From: Paenibacillus tundrae | GTDB lineage: Bacteria > Bacillota > Bacilli > Paenibacillales > Paenibacillaceae | Assembly: GCF_036884255.1 (NCBI RefSeq) | Contig: NZ_CP145605.1 | Coordinates: 26,001-90,000 of the forward strand | Length of the DNA: 64,000 nt | Direction of reading: 5' to 3' | In this document: positions 15,239 through 25,266 of the stretch, piece after piece | Layout: each line of letters opens with the position of its first letter | Position numbering within the stretch: the stretch's first letter is position 1 | Translations under genes and position numbers: made by a program | The notes under the pieces: generated by a model | What the model was told of the DNA's origin: nothing | What the model saw: the letters and a program-made list of their open reading frames with translations, nothing else | Databases searched by the model: none

Positions 15239-16639
15239 TTGAAACGAATGGCTATTGTTCTTGCCGCAGGGCAAGGAAAACGGATGAAATCCAAATTGTA
15301 CAAAGTACTGCATCCCGTATGTGGTAAACCGATGGTGGGTCATGTGCTTGATGCGGCTCTACGCGCAGGTGTAGAACGCAGTGTAGTCGTGGTGGGTCAC
15401 GGTGCCGAAGCGGTGCAGTCATTTTTGGGTTCAAGAGCAGAATATGCTCTTCAGGCAGAACAGCTGGGAACAGGTCATGCAGTTCAACAGGTGAAGTCTC
15501 TGCTTGGCAATGAAGCCGGATCAACGATTGTAGTCTGCGGAGACACTCCGCTTGTAACGAGTGAAACGTTGGAAGGTCTAATGAAGCTTCATGAGAGCCG
15601 CGGTGCAGCAGCTACCGTACTTACAGCTGAATTGGACAATCCCAAAGGATATGGACGCGTTATTCGCGGAGAAGATGGTTCTGTACAACGAATTGTGGAG
15701 CAGAAGGATTGTAACGAGCAAGAAGATGCTGTGAAGGAGATTAACACAGGTACTTACTGCTTCGACAATGCAAAACTGTTCGCAGCGTTGGAGAAAGTAA
15801 CGAATCAGAATGCTCAAGGAGAGTACTATCTTACTGATGTCGTTGGCATATTCCGCAACGATGGAGAAGTGGTTGAAGCCTACATGTCAGATGATATTGC
15901 AGAATCCATTGGGGTAAATGATAGACTTGCTCTTTCACAAGCGGAAGCATTCATGCGTGAACGTCTTGCCGTTAAACATATGTTAAACGGTGTTACGATC
16001 ATCGATCCGTCATCGACATATATCGGAGCGGATGTTACGATTGGATCAGACACAGTACTGTACCCAGGAACGATTCTTAAGGGCACGACTTCCATTGGTG
16101 AAGCTTGCCATATTGGTCCACATGCAGACATCGAAGACAGTATCATTCAGGATGGTGTTACGATTAAACATTCTGTGTTGTCGAGTGCTGAGGTTGGTGC
16201 CGAGGCTACTGTAGGTCCATTTGCTAATTTGCGTCCAGGAACTAAATTAGGTCGCAACGTAAAAATTGGTGACTTTGTTGAAGTGAAAAATGCTACAATT
16301 GATGAAGGCTCCAAAGTGTCTCACCTTAGTTATATTGGGGATGCTCAAGTAGGGAAAAACGTAAATGTTGGTTGTGGTGCAATAACGGTCAATTATGATG
16401 GTTATAATAAAGCTGTGACAACCATTGAAGATGATGCCTTTGTAGGCAGCAACGTCAATTTGATTGCACCCATTACGGTAGGAAAAGGCGCTTATGTCGT
16501 TGCAGGTTCCACCGTTACCCATTCCGTTCCCGAGAATGATCTCGCCATTGCTCGTCCACGCCAGGAGAACAAACCTGGTTATGCAGAGAAGATCCGCGGA
16601 CGTGCCAAAGCCAAGAAACAAAACGCCAAACCCGAATAA
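15239..16639 (+). CDS. glmU: Bifunctional UDP-GlcNAc pyrophosphorylase / GlcN-1-P acetyltransferase
   Basis: The 466-residue product has an N-terminal uridylyltransferase domain ([40 protein letters not shown]) and from about residue 250 a left-handed beta-helix with hexapeptide repeats, ending with the catalytic region [20 protein letters not shown] and NLIAPITVG. It makes UDP-GlcNAc for peptidoglycan and teichoic acids. TTG 15239 lies nine bases after AGGAGG. prs follows 100 bases later, as in B. subtilis. Confidence 0.95.
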   Translation: MKRMAIVLAAGQGKRMKSKLYKVLHPVCGKPMVGHVLDAALRAGVERSVVVVGHGAEAVQSFLGSRAEYALQAEQLGTGHAVQQVKSLLGNEAGSTIVVCGDTPLVTSETLEGLMKLHESRGAAATVLTAELDNPKGYGRVIRGEDGSVQRIVEQKDCNEQEDAVKEINTGTYCFDNAKLFAALEKVTNQNAQGEYYLTDVVGIFRNDGEVVEAYMSDDIAESIGVNDRLALSQAEAFMRERLAVKHMLNGVTIIDPSSTYIGADVTIGSDTVLYPGTILKGTTSIGEACHIGPHADIEDSIIQDGVTIKHSVLSSAEVGAEATVGPFANLRPGTKLGRNVKIGDFVEVKNATIDEGSKVSHLSYIGDAQVGKNVNVGCGAITVNYDGYNKAVTTIEDDAFVGSNVNLIAPITVGKGAYVVAGSTVTHSVPENDLAIARPRQENKPGYAEKIRGRAKAKKQNAKPE

Positions 16640-16739
16640 GGGGTTTTGATAACAACATTGCCTCTCGATCTTCGGGAGGTGCCGACATGTCGCAGACGCT
16701 TATAGATTCCAATGAACCAGCACGGAGGGTTTTTATTTT

Positions 16740-17693
16740 ATGACTTATTTTGATTCGAAATTAAAAATATTTACTTGCAATTCTAACCCAAAGCTTGCCC
16801 ATCAAATTGCTGATTATATCGGAATTCCTATGGGTGAATCTCACACAACTAGCTTCAGCGATGGTGAGATCCAAGTGAAGCTCTCCGAGAGCGTACGGGG
16901 CTGTCACGTTTATATCGTGCAGTCAACTTGTTTGCCAGTTAACGACAACTTGATGGAAATGCTCGTCATGATTGATGCACTTAAACGTGCTTCTGCCAAG
17001 ACAATTAACGTTGTAATTCCTTACTATGGCTACGCTAGACAAGATCGCAAAGCACGTTCCCGTGATCCAATTACAGCGAAGCTGGTAGCTAATCTGATTG
17101 AAAAAGCAGGCGCAACGCGTGTAATCGCAATGGATCTTCACGCAATGCAAATTCAAGGATTTTTCGATATTCCAGTTGACCATCTGCTTGGTGTACCGAT
17201 TCTGGCGCAATATTTCCGGTCAAAACAGATCGAAAATCCAGTTGTCGTATCTCCTGACCATGGTGGCGTAGTACGTGCACGGAAACTCGCTGACTTCCTG
17301 AACGCACCACTGGCGATTATCGACAAACGTCGTCCTGAGCCTAATGTCAGTGAAGTCATGAACATCATTGGTAACATTGAAGGTAAGACGGCAATCCTGA
17401 TCGATGATATCATCGATACAGCAGGAACGATTGTATTGGGGGCAAATGCCTTGATGGAAGGCGGCGTGAAGGAAGTATACGCATGCTGTACTCACCCAGT
17501 ATTGTCTGGCCCTGCTATGGAACGTTTGGAGAATGCACCATTGAAGGAAGTTATCGTAACGGATACAATTCCGATTACACATGCTAACCCGACAAGCAAA
17601 CTCAAAGTGTTGTCTGTAGCGCCTTTGCTCGGAGAAGCAATTATCCGGGTTCATGAGGAATTATCAATCAGCAAGCTGTTTGAAATTGAATAA
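16740..17693 (+). CDS. prs: Ribose-phosphate pyrophosphokinase (PRPP synthase)
   Basis: The 317-residue enzyme shows [17 protein letters not shown], the flexible loop [29 protein letters not shown] and the PRPP signature [13 protein letters not shown]. It makes PRPP from ribose 5-phosphate and ATP, feeding purines, pyrimidines, NAD and tryptophan. GGAGGG is ten bases before the ATG. The ctc gene that follows prs in B. subtilis is absent here. Confidence 0.96.
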   Translation: MTYFDSKLKIFTCNSNPKLAHQIADYIGIPMGESHTTSFSDGEIQVKLSESVRGCHVYIVQSTCLPVNDNLMEMLVMIDALKRASAKTINVVIPYYGYARQDRKARSRDPITAKLVANLIEKAGATRVIAMDLHAMQIQGFFDIPVDHLLGVPILAQYFRSKQIENPVVVSPDHGGVVRARKLADFLNAPLAIIDKRRPEPNVSEVMNIIGNIEGKTAILIDDIIDTAGTIVLGANALMEGGVKEVYACCTHPVLSGPAMERLENAPLKEVIVTDTIPITHANPTSKLKVLSVAPLLGEAIIRVHEELSISKLFEIE

Positions 17694-17716
17694 GGATGTC
17701 TGCATAAAGTAGTAGA

Positions 17717-17754
17717 GGGGTTACGTTTTCCGGATCAATGGAAAATGTAACCCC
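17717..17754 (+). other. Strong stem-loop downstream of prs
   Basis: GGGGTTAC-G-TTTTCC pairs with GGAAAA-T-GTAACCCC (15 bp, one G-U) around an eight-base loop. No T run follows, so it may protect the prs 3' end rather than terminate. Confidence 0.6.
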
Positions 17755-17865
17755 TGTCGGCGTGCCGTATGATAAAAGTGAAAAACCGCTCGGTTATCTT
17801 ATATATGCTGAATCTATATAAATTAAACTATACATTTACATGAGAACGAAGAGGACAGAAATAAC

Positions 17866-18030
17866 ATGGAGAAGCGAAGCGTTCGCCTGAAAGCTTTCTA
17901 CAAGAAAGCTACCTCGAAAGCATAAGCTATCGCCGGATTTTCCCTTAGGTAAAAGGAATCAAAAAAATCTGGGGATAACAGCGATCAGAAGGTTATTCTG
18001 TCATCGGAGTGGCAAGTGTGAATATTCTTC
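17866..18030. repeat. Structured non-coding stretch, likely genus-wide repeat
   Basis: This gene-free segment is full of short hairpins: GAAAGCTTTCT/AGAAAGCT near 17891-17915, CCGGATTTT/AAAATCTGG at 17933-17974, and CGAT-CAGAA/TTCTG-ATCG at 17982-18005. From memory, similar stretches recur between genes in Paenibacillus genomes, but I could not check this. Confidence 0.4.
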
Positions 18031-18056
18031 GGTTCAATTAATATAGACTTATATAT

Positions 18057-18257
18057 CTAATAGCCTGGGCGGGAAATGAAACGGAATCGGCGCCGATGGA
18101 AAAGCGTGTCGGCAATTTCGACAAATTGATTATCGAAGCGTGTAATTAATCCAATCTCAATATGAGTGTCGCGGTCGTATACCTGTACAGGTACGTGATA
18201 TTCAAGATGATAGATAAAATCGCTATGTTGAGTCAGTTGTCCAGTGTCTTCGCGCAA
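18057..18257 (-). CDS. Unrecognised small protein on the minus strand
   Basis: This 66-codon ORF lies opposite to all its neighbours, between prs and pth. TTG 18257 follows AAGGTGAG at suitable spacing. The protein has no cysteine; it includes HVPVQVYDRDTHIEIG and IADTLFHRRRFRFISRPGY, and its basic-aromatic end looks protein-like rather than random. I do not recognise the family. The same frame stays open about 30 codons upstream without a normal start codon, so it may be a relic or have an unusual start. Confidence 0.45.
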   Translation of the reverse strand: MREDTGQLTQHSDFIYHLEYHVPVQVYDRDTHIEIGLITRFDNQFVEIADTLFHRRRFRFISRPGY

Positions 18258-18436
18258 AACCCGCTCACCTTCCTGGGTTAATAAAATATATGATGTAAAT
18301 ACGGATATAAGATCAACTAAAGATCCAGCAGTTGAAATTATAGATCGTTAAACGGAACTTCACTTTCTAGATATTATATGAAATATAACAAATGAAGTCT
18401 ATGCTACAGCTCAAGTGATGCCAAGGAGGAAACGAG

Positions 18437-18997
18437 ATGAAGTGGATTGTTGGCCTCGGAAATCCGGGCTCTAACTACGCCAAAACCCGTCATAATATTG
18501 GCTTTATGGCGCTCGATCGACTGGCAGATCGTCATAATATCTCCATTACCCAAAGTAAATGCAAAGCGTTGATTGGAGAGGGCAACATTGGCGGTGTCAA
18601 AACGGTATTGATTAAACCCATGACATTCATGAATCTGTCCGGTGAGTCGGTACGAGCCTATATGGATTTTTATAAGGTAAGTCTGGAAGATCTAATCGTT
18701 GTGTATGATGACATGGACACGGAAATTGGTAAAGTGAGATTGCGTTATCAAGGTAGTGCAGGTGGACATAACGGAATTAAGTCTATTATTCAGCATACAG
18801 GTACACAGCAGTTTAACCGGGTACGCATGGGAATATCCCGTCCAGAACCTGGACATGCCATTGTAGACTACGTTCTTTCGACATTTATGAAGAAGGAAAA
18901 GGAAGCACTCGAACAGACGATTGAACAGACCTGTGATGCACTTGAACACAGCCTGAATCATACGTTTGAGCAAACGATGGCTAAATTCAACGGGTAG
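18437..18997 (+). CDS. pth: Peptidyl-tRNA hydrolase
   Basis: The 186-residue enzyme opens MKWIVGLGNPGSNYAKTRHN, which provides the catalytic histidine in TRHNIGF. It also has KPMTFMNLSGESV, the active-site aspartate in VVYDDMDTEIG and GSAGGHNGIKSI. Pth releases peptides from drop-off peptidyl-tRNAs; the B. subtilis gene is also called spoVC. AAGGAGG precedes the ATG at good distance. A 160-bp inverted-repeat element follows ten bases after the stop. Confidence 0.96.
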   Translation: MKWIVGLGNPGSNYAKTRHNIGFMALDRLADRHNISITQSKCKALIGEGNIGGVKTVLIKPMTFMNLSGESVRAYMDFYKVSLEDLIVVYDDMDTEIGKVRLRYQGSAGGHNGIKSIIQHTGTQQFNRVRMGISRPEPGHAIVDYVLSTFMKKEKEALEQTIEQTCDALEHSLNHTFEQTMAKFNG

Positions 18998-19006
18998 TTG
19001 ATTCTA

Positions 19007-19166
19007 GGGCGTGTCTGAGAACTCCGAAGGGAGCAAATTTTGGCGAATTTTCGTTCCAGGCAAGGAAGTTTTCCGCAGGCGTGCCGGGGCACGTCAAGGG
19101 GAAGTGACGCAGCAGGGGGCGAAAAGGCGGTAAAAGATGCACTTCAGCGAGTTGTCAGACACGGCC
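19007..19166. repeat. 160-bp element with 18-bp terminal inverted repeats (MITE-like)
   Basis: GGGCGTGTCTGAGAACTC (19007-19024) and GAGTTGTCAGACACGGCC (19149-19166) are inverted copies matching at 16 of 18 positions. The interior has no convincing ORF and contains smaller repeats. The arrangement is that of a miniature inverted-repeat element inserted between pth and fin. No clear target-site duplication is visible. Confidence 0.65.
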
Positions 19167-19257
19167 TGGCATTATTGGCAAAAATGATCATAAACTGGGT
19201 TCGATTCAGTCTAAATGGGCATACTGGACGTATAAACTAGGTTCAGGAGGCATAAAC

Positions 19258-19488
19258 ATGTCAGTGAATTATGTATGCAGGCATTGTCGTACCTTTATAG
19301 GACAAATCGATTCTACCGGTATAACGGAAGCGCAATTAGGCTTTCATTTCTTGACCCCCGACGAGCGTAGGGATATAATAGCGTATAATTCGGGTGGAGA
19401 TATCACCGTTCGGATTACATGTGACTATTGCAAAGAAGCACTGGAACTTAATCCAGAGCTGAGTCTGCTCGCTAGTCCTCTTCAATAG
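19258..19488 (+). CDS. fin: Anti-sigma-F factor Fin
   Basis: The 76-residue product has two CxxC knuckles, YVCRHC near the start and ITCDYCKEALELNPE near the end, with LGFHFLTPDERRDII between. These match B. subtilis Fin (YabK), which binds sigma-F and helps the forespore switch to sigma-G. CAGGAGG precedes the ATG. A -10-like GGGCATACTG (19217-19226) fits the sigma-F/sigma-G type, but I see no matching -35. It lies between pth and mfd, as in B. subtilis. Confidence 0.92.
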   Translation: MSVNYVCRHCRTFIGQIDSTGITEAQLGFHFLTPDERRDIIAYNSGGDITVRITCDYCKEALELNPELSLLASPLQ

Positions 19489-19564
19489 AGTGACGTGGCA
19501 GCGACAATACGTAATGACAGATGATGGAGGTAGCGGAATACCGCTCCACCTTTATAGCCTTGGC

Positions 19565-19584
19565 AGCCTGCTGAGGCTTCTTTT
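19565..19584 (+). terminator. Possible terminator after fin
   Basis: AGCCT and AGGCT form a five-pair stem with a four-base loop, followed by TCTTTT. Short, so moderate support. Confidence 0.5.
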
Positions 19585-19766
19585 CAGTTGAACTGGAATC
19601 GTATTTTGGCTGATCAACGTCCAGGCACATCAAGCCGATGTGGCAAAACAGAGAATAATCCTTTATGATGAAACAGGGTAAAAAGGGATTTGTATCCAAT
19701 TTTAAGAATGTTGTATTGCGCTTTGTGCGCTAGATAACCAAGTAAGTTATAAGAGAGGTGCCCCTT

Positions 19767-22700
19767 TTGTTACAAGCACTTATACAAGCTTTTTCCAAAG
19801 ATCCTGACTTCGGATCCATAACCGCCGGTATTTCATCCGGGATGAAAGAGCAGTTGGTATCCGGTCTATCCGGATCAGCACGTCAAATCATGCTGGCTGC
19901 CTTACATCAAGAGATGAACCGGCCTTTGCTCGTCGTTACGCACAATATGTTTTCTGCACAAAAAATTGCAGAAGATTTACAGGAAGCGCTTTCACCGGAT
20001 CAGGTATTGCTCTATCCTGCCAATGAACTTGTCGCCGCTGAAGCTGCTGTTTCCAGTCCGGAAACACTAGGTCAGCGTATTGATGTGTTGGTTCGCTGCG
20101 CCCAAGGTTTCCGGGGCGTTGTTGTTATTCCTTTTTCCGGGGTACAGCGGTATCTTCCGCTTCCAGAAGTCATGGCAAAAGCCCAAATCACAGTTAAACA
20201 AGGAAGTACGCTTGAGCTAGATGCCTTCCTGCTGGAAATGGTGAAGCTAGGTTACGAGCGCGTAGAACGCGTAGAATCCCGCGGTGAGATGAGTGTACGT
20301 GGTGGGATCATTGACTTCTATCCGGTTACATCACCGATTGCTTACCGGGTGGAGTTGTTTGACGATGAGATCGATTCGATTCGAACCTTTGATCCTACGG
20401 ATCAGCGCTCTATTGAGCGGATAGAAGAAGTCGTTGTACTGCCGTGCAAAGAGTTGATCGCAGATCGTGAACGCATGGAGAAGGCTGCAGATGCGGCTGT
20501 TATTTTGCTGGAACAACAGCTTGAGAAGATGACAGATCGGCAGGCGAAGCTGCGTCTCCGTGAAGAGATTCATCGCGAAATTGAGATGCTTCGTCAGCAT
20601 GTATACTTCTCAGAGATGTATAAATATATCTCACCACTCTATCCAGAGCACAAGACCATTTACGATTATATGCCTGAGGATACGTTACTTGTACTCGATG
20701 AGCCTGCAAGACTTGCCGAGACATCTAAACAGTTGGATCGGGATGAATCTGAATGGAATCTGCATTTGATGCAAAATGGTAAGACACTACCTGACCTGCA
20801 TTTATCGGCTGATGGAGATGAGCTTCTGTATGAACGTCCATTCCAGACGATATTTATGTCTATCTTCTTACGTCAGGTTCCACACACGCAGCCACAGAAC
20901 ATTCTGAACTTTATCAGCCGGGGTATGCAGGATTTCCACGGGCAAATGAATGTACTTAAGGCAGAGATGGAGCGCTGGCAGAAGGCTGGAGTTCATGTAT
21001 TGATGCTGGCGAGTGGTGAGGAAAGGCTCGACCGTATGCGTCGGGTATTGCAGGATTATGACATACCAGAACCTGAGATGCTCATTGGTAATTTGCAAAC
21101 AGGATTCGAGATGCCATCCATTCAATTGGCCGTTGTTACGGAAGGGGAGATGTTCTCCCAGAAGCAGCGGAAAGTACGGAAACCAATTCGAAACGTGGAC
21201 AATGCGGAGCGAATTAAATCATATAGTGAGCTGAAAGTGGGCGATTATGTCGTTCACCAAAATCACGGTATCGGTAAATACATGGGGATCGGTACCCTTG
21301 AGGTAGCTGGTATCCATAAGGACTATATGCATATTTTGTATGCGGGTGGAGACAAACTGTCTGTACCGATCGAGCAGATTGATCTGATTCAGAAATATGT
21401 GGGCTCAGAAGAGAAGGAGCCTAAGATTTATAAGCTCGGTGGCAACGAGTGGACACGGGTAAAAAACAAAGTTCGTTCATCGGTACAGGATATTGCCGAC
21501 GATCTAATCAAACTCTATGCAGAGCGGCAAACGTCCAAAGGATACGGCTTCGAGAAGGACTCTGCAGAACAGCAGGAGTTCGAGGACATGTTCCCTTATG
21601 ATGAGACGCGTGACCAGATGCGTGCAATTGAGGAAATCAAGAAAGACATGGAACAAAATCGTCCGATGGATCGTTTATTGTGTGGGGATGTCGGCTACGG
21701 CAAAACTGAGGTTGCGATCCGTGCAGCCTTCAAAGCAGCGATTGAAGGGAAACAGGTTGCTGTGCTCGTGCCTACCACGATTTTGGCACAACAGCACTAT
21801 GAGACATTCCGTGAACGTTTCTCAGGTTACCCATTCAACATCAACGTGCTTAGCCGATTCCGTTCTCGCAAAGAACAAAATGAAACGGCCAAGGGTATCA
21901 AGCAGGGTACAGTTGATATTGTTATCGGCACACATCGCTTATTGTCACAGGATCTTGTGTTCAAGGATCTGGGATTGCTCATCGTGGATGAGGAGCAGCG
22001 CTTTGGTGTAACCCATAAGGAGAAGTTGAAAAAACTCAAAACAAACGTGGATGTGTTGACCCTTACGGCAACGCCAATTCCGCGTACATTACACATGTCT
22101 ATGCTTGGAGTCCGTGATTTGTCTGTCATTGAGACACCGCCAGAGAACCGGTTCCCTGTGCAGACCTATGTGGTTGAACACAGTCAAGCACTGGTTCGAG
22201 AAGCCATTGAGCGTGAACTGGCTCGTGGTGGTCAGGTCTATTACCTGTACAATCGTGTTCAAGGTATCCAGGAAATGGCTGCCGAAATTTCTGAGTTAGT
22301 TCCAGAGGCTAAGGTTGGCGTGGGGCACGGTCAGATGTCCGAGACGGAGCTGGAGAAGACGATTCTGGACTTCTTGGATGGCGAGTACGATGTGCTGGTC
22401 AGCACCAGTATCATTGAGACAGGTGTCGATATTCCAAACGTTAATACGTTAATCGTTCATGATGCAGACAAAATGGGACTCTCCCAGTTGTACCAGTTGC
22501 GTGGACGCGTGGGTCGATCCAACCGGATTGCTTATGCGTACTTTACGTACCAACGGGATAAGGTACTGACTGAAGTGGCAGAGAAACGTATGCAATCCAT
22601 CAAAGAATTCACCGAGCTGGGCTCTGGGTTCAAGATTGCAATGCGCGACTTGTCGATTCGAGGTGCAGGTAACCTGCTCGGAGCAGAGCAGCATGGCTTC

Positions 22701-23294
22701 ATTGCTTCCGTGGGATTCGATCTGTATTCTCAGATGCTTGCTGAGGAAATTAACAAACGGAAAGTGACGATGCTGGGTGAAGAGCCTGTACCTTCCGACC
22801 AATGGAATACAACGCTTGATCTTAGTATTGATGCATATTTGCCGTCTGATTATATCTATGACAGCATTCAGAAGATTGAAATTTACAAAAAGGTGGCCGT
22901 TATCTCTTCCTTCGATGATGCAATGGAGCTGGAAGATGAGTTAGTCGATCGTTTCGGTGATCTTCCAGAAGCAGTTATTAACCTAATGGCTGTGGCGAGG
23001 CTCAAAGTTTACGGCAAAATCTATGGAATTGAGTCTATTACACAGCGTGGGGATGACCTTACGGTGAAGTTCTATGAAGGTCGTGAACACGCATTCGAGC
23101 TCTCCAATATTGCACACATTGGAAATCAGTTCGAAAGACGTGTACAATTTGAACAAGGACCCCATATGCTTATTCATGTCAAAGGCAAAGGGCTTGGGGA
23201 CAAGCAACTCATGGAGCTGGTGGAGAAATTCCTGGAATCCATGAAAAGTGCTTTTAAATCAAAGGGGGAACTAAAAGATGTTACAAAAGTATAA
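19767..23294 (+). CDS. mfd: Transcription-repair coupling factor
   Basis: The product of about 1175 residues has all Mfd modules: the UvrB-like N-terminus (VTHNMFSAQKIAEDL; LLYPANELV), the RNA-polymerase-interaction domain (LKVGDYVVHQNHGIGKYMG), the helicase core with Walker A GDVGYGKTEVAIRAA, DEEQRFGVTHKEK and QLYQLRGRVGRSNR, and a C-terminal TRCF domain. It removes RNA polymerase stalled at lesions and recruits UvrA. TTG 19767 is eight bases after AGAGG; GTG 19758 overlaps that site. Its last 17 bases overlap the next gene. Confidence 0.96.
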   Translation: MLQALIQAFSKDPDFGSITAGISSGMKEQLVSGLSGSARQIMLAALHQEMNRPLLVVTHNMFSAQKIAEDLQEALSPDQVLLYPANELVAAEAAVSSPETLGQRIDVLVRCAQGFRGVVVIPFSGVQRYLPLPEVMAKAQITVKQGSTLELDAFLLEMVKLGYERVERVESRGEMSVRGGIIDFYPVTSPIAYRVELFDDEIDSIRTFDPTDQRSIERIEEVVVLPCKELIADRERMEKAADAAVILLEQQLEKMTDRQAKLRLREEIHREIEMLRQHVYFSEMYKYISPLYPEHKTIYDYMPEDTLLVLDEPARLAETSKQLDRDESEWNLHLMQNGKTLPDLHLSADGDELLYERPFQTIFMSIFLRQVPHTQPQNILNFISRGMQDFHGQMNVLKAEMERWQKAGVHVLMLASGEERLDRMRRVLQDYDIPEPEMLIGNLQTGFEMPSIQLAVVTEGEMFSQKQRKVRKPIRNVDNAERIKSYSELKVGDYVVHQNHGIGKYMGIGTLEVAGIHKDYMHILYAGGDKLSVPIEQIDLIQKYVGSEEKEPKIYKLGGNEWTRVKNKVRSSVQDIADDLIKLYAERQTSKGYGFEKDSAEQQEFEDMFPYDETRDQMRAIEEIKKDMEQNRPMDRLLCGDVGYGKTEVAIRAAFKAAIEGKQVAVLVPTTILAQQHYETFRERFSGYPFNINVLSRFRSRKEQNETAKGIKQGTVDIVIGTHRLLSQDLVFKDLGLLIVDEEQRFGVTHKEKLKKLKTNVDVLTLTATPIPRTLHMSMLGVRDLSVIETPPENRFPVQTYVVEHSQALVREAIERELARGGQVYYLYNRVQGIQEMAAEISELVPEAKVGVGHGQMSETELEKTILDFLDGEYDVLVSTSIIETGVDIPNVNTLIVHDADKMGLSQLYQLRGRVGRSNRIAYAYFTYQRDKVLTEVAEKRMQSIKEFTELGSGFKIAMRDLSIRGAGNLLGAEQHGFIASVGFDLYSQMLAEEINKRKVTMLGEEPVPSDQWNTTLDLSIDAYLPSDYIYDSIQKIEIYKKVAVISSFDDAMELEDELVDRFGDLPEAVINLMAVARLKVYGKIYGIESITQRGDDLTVKFYEGREHAFELSNIAHIGNQFERRVQFEQGPHMLIHVKGKGLGDKQLMELVEKFLESMKSAFKSKGELKDVTKV

Positions 23295-24432
23295 AACAGT
23301 GAAGAAAGTACTGTCCGTGAGTATGGTTGCAGTGCTGTCTTTATCACTGCTAGCAGCATGTGGTAAGAAGGAAGAAGCAACAACACCAGAATCAACAGAC
23401 ACAAGCGCAGTTGTAGCAACATATGATGGCGGTACAATCACAGCCAATGAATTCGACATGGAACAGCGTGTGATGAAATTCCTGTATCCAGAATATGCAC
23501 AAATGATGGACATGGATGACTTCAAAGACTACTTGGTTCGCCAAGAAATTGCATACAAATATCTGAGTGAAAATGCGAGCGACGAAGCGAAGGCGGAAGG
23601 TTCCAAAGTGGCTACTGAGCAATTCGACAAAATGAAGGCTCAAGTTCCAGAAGAACAATGGCCGGAAATGCTGAAGGCGCAGAACCTCACGGATGATAAC
23701 ATTAAGGATTATATGACTCGGATCATGACCGTGATTAAGGATAAAGAGACTGGCGTAACAGAAGACGACATGAAGGCTGAGTTTGATAAAAATAAAGAGC
23801 AGTATACGACAGCTTCCGTTCGTCATGTACTGATCAACTTCACGGATCCAAAAACACAAAAAGAGCGCAAAAAAGAAGATGCACTTAAAATTGCTGAAGA
23901 AGTAAAAGCAAAACTGGATGGAGGAGCAGATTTCGCAGAAGTTGCGAAGGAGTATTCTGAAGATCCAGGATCTGCAGACAAAGGCGGTTTGTATGAGAAC
24001 GCGGCTGTTGCTCAGTGGGTAGAAGCATTTAAACAAGCGGCAATCACGTTGCCTTTGAATAAAATCAGCGATCCAGTGGAAACGGAGTATGGCTACCATG
24101 TCATGAAAGTAGAAGCACGTACAGATGCATATGACAAAATGACAGCCGAGCAAAAAGACAGCATTAAGAGTTCCATTGCTGCTGCCAAAATTGATACGTT
24201 CATGACAGGTGGCGAATTGGATAAACTCGTAAAAGAAGTGAACCTGCCAAAAACAGATAAAGCTGAAGAAGGCAGCACAGAAGGTACAGAAGGAACAGGA
24301 ACAGATACACAAACGGGAACCGAAGGTGAATCCAAAACGGATGACACTAAAGGTACAGATACCAAAACAGATGCAGGTACTACAGATCAAGACGCAACAA
24401 CAAGTGAAGGTACAGACTCAAGCAGCAAGTAA
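23278..24432 (+). CDS. prsA: PrsA-like foldase lipoprotein (parvulin-type PPIase)
   Basis: The 384-residue protein has a lipoprotein signal: KTVKKVLSV, a hydrophobic stretch and LLAACG, with Cys28 as the lipidation site. A SurA-like N-domain follows, then a parvulin domain (SVRHVLINFTD; DFAEVAKEYSEDPGS; ETEYGYHVMKVE). The last 70 residues are a low-complexity tail of Thr, Glu, Gly, Asp and Ser. It helps secreted proteins fold outside the membrane. It starts inside the end of mfd behind AAGGGGG. A second parvulin is encoded at 46557. Confidence 0.88.
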   Translation: MLQKYKTVKKVLSVSMVAVLSLSLLAACGKKEEATTPESTDTSAVVATYDGGTITANEFDMEQRVMKFLYPEYAQMMDMDDFKDYLVRQEIAYKYLSENASDEAKAEGSKVATEQFDKMKAQVPEEQWPEMLKAQNLTDDNIKDYMTRIMTVIKDKETGVTEDDMKAEFDKNKEQYTTASVRHVLINFTDPKTQKERKKEDALKIAEEVKAKLDGGADFAEVAKEYSEDPGSADKGGLYENAAVAQWVEAFKQAAITLPLNKISDPVETEYGYHVMKVEARTDAYDKMTAEQKDSIKSSIAAAKIDTFMTGGELDKLVKEVNLPKTDKAEEGSTEGTEGTGTDTQTGTEGESKTDDTKGTDTKTDAGTTDQDATTSEGTDSSSK

Positions 24433-24474
24433 GGGATTAACCGTTGCATAGCTGCAGTTCTGGACAAGCATGAT

Positions 24475-24515
24475 AAGGAGTAAGGGGGACTTTTAGCCTC
24501 CCTTACTCCTTTTTA
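24475..24515 (+). terminator. Terminator after the mfd-prsA unit
   Basis: AAGGAGTAAGGG pairs with CCCTTACTCCTT around a loop of about ten bases, followed by TTTT. Confidence 0.92.
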
Positions 24516-24588
24516 TATTCAATCCTCAGAGTGAATAGGTAGATGGTCATTTTCTTGTGTAAGTACACAACTATATTCTACAAACCAT

Positions 24589-24618
24589 GTATAAGGAAAT
24601 GGGAACAGATGAATACTA
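24589..24618 (+). promoter_or_regulatory. Candidate sigma-G promoter of spoVT
   Basis: GTATA (24589-24593) fits GHATR and AATACTA (24612-24618) matches CATNHTA at six of seven positions, with an 18-base spacer. spoVT is a sigma-G gene in B. subtilis. Confidence 0.45.
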
Positions 24619-24714
24619 TGGTCAAGATATCACACTAAACGTTCTGGGACTTTCCTCTACCCATTAAGGAACAGTAGTTGAAAAATCTTCTCGAGAAAGT
24701 GGGGCAACATGTAA

Positions 24715-25257
24715 ATGAAAGCTACTGGTATTGTCCGTCGTATAGATGACCTGGGTCGTGTGGTCATTCCAAAAGAAATCCGTCGTACGTTACGTATTCG
24801 TGAAGGAGATCCGCTTGAAATCTTTGTGGATCGAGATGGAGAAGTTATTCTTAAAAAGTATTCCCCTATTGGTGAGCTTGGTGATTTTGCTAAGGAATAT
24901 GCTGAGTCCTTGTATGAAAGTACAGGTCATGTCACGTTAATCTCTGACCGGGATACCATTATCACGGTAGCTGGTGGCTCCAAGAAGGAATATTTGGACA
25001 AGCAGGTAGGCCAGTTGATTGAGAACTGCATGGAAAATCGTAAAACCATTATCGAGACTAATAATGGATCTTATGAAATTAGCAAAGATCATGACGAGAC
25101 GTTATCTTCCTTTGTTATTGCGCCAATCATATCCGGTGGAGATCCAATCGGAACCGTCGTTCTGTTCAATAAGGACGAGTCGGTGAAGATGTCACAGATG
25201 GAAGTCAAAATGTCAGAGACTGCTGCTGGTTTCCTCGGTAAACAGATGGAACAATAA
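24715..25257 (+). CDS. spoVT: Stage V sporulation regulator SpoVT
   Basis: The 180-residue protein has an AbrB-type DNA-binding domain (MKATGIVRRIDDLGRVVIPK) and a C-terminal GAF-like domain (about residues 55-180; HVTLISDRDTIITVAGG; SFVIAPIISGGDPIGTVVLF). SpoVT modulates sigma-G-dependent forespore genes. It is the second AbrB-family regulator in the window, after abrB at 3953. The start has only a modest ribosome site (GTGGGGC), but the N-terminus matches the family exactly. Confidence 0.95.
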   Translation: MKATGIVRRIDDLGRVVIPKEIRRTLRIREGDPLEIFVDRDGEVILKKYSPIGELGDFAKEYAESLYESTGHVTLISDRDTIITVAGGSKKEYLDKQVGQLIENCMENRKTIIETNNGSYEISKDHDETLSSFVIAPIISGGDPIGTVVLFNKDESVKMSQMEVKMSETAAGFLGKQMEQ

Positions 25258-25266
25258 AGTTCAGAC

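Noticed and set aside
23392..24390. 332-codon antisense frame over the PrsA-like gene
   Set aside because: It is rich in Cys and Phe, has no ribosome site, and mirrors the codon pattern of the sense gene.
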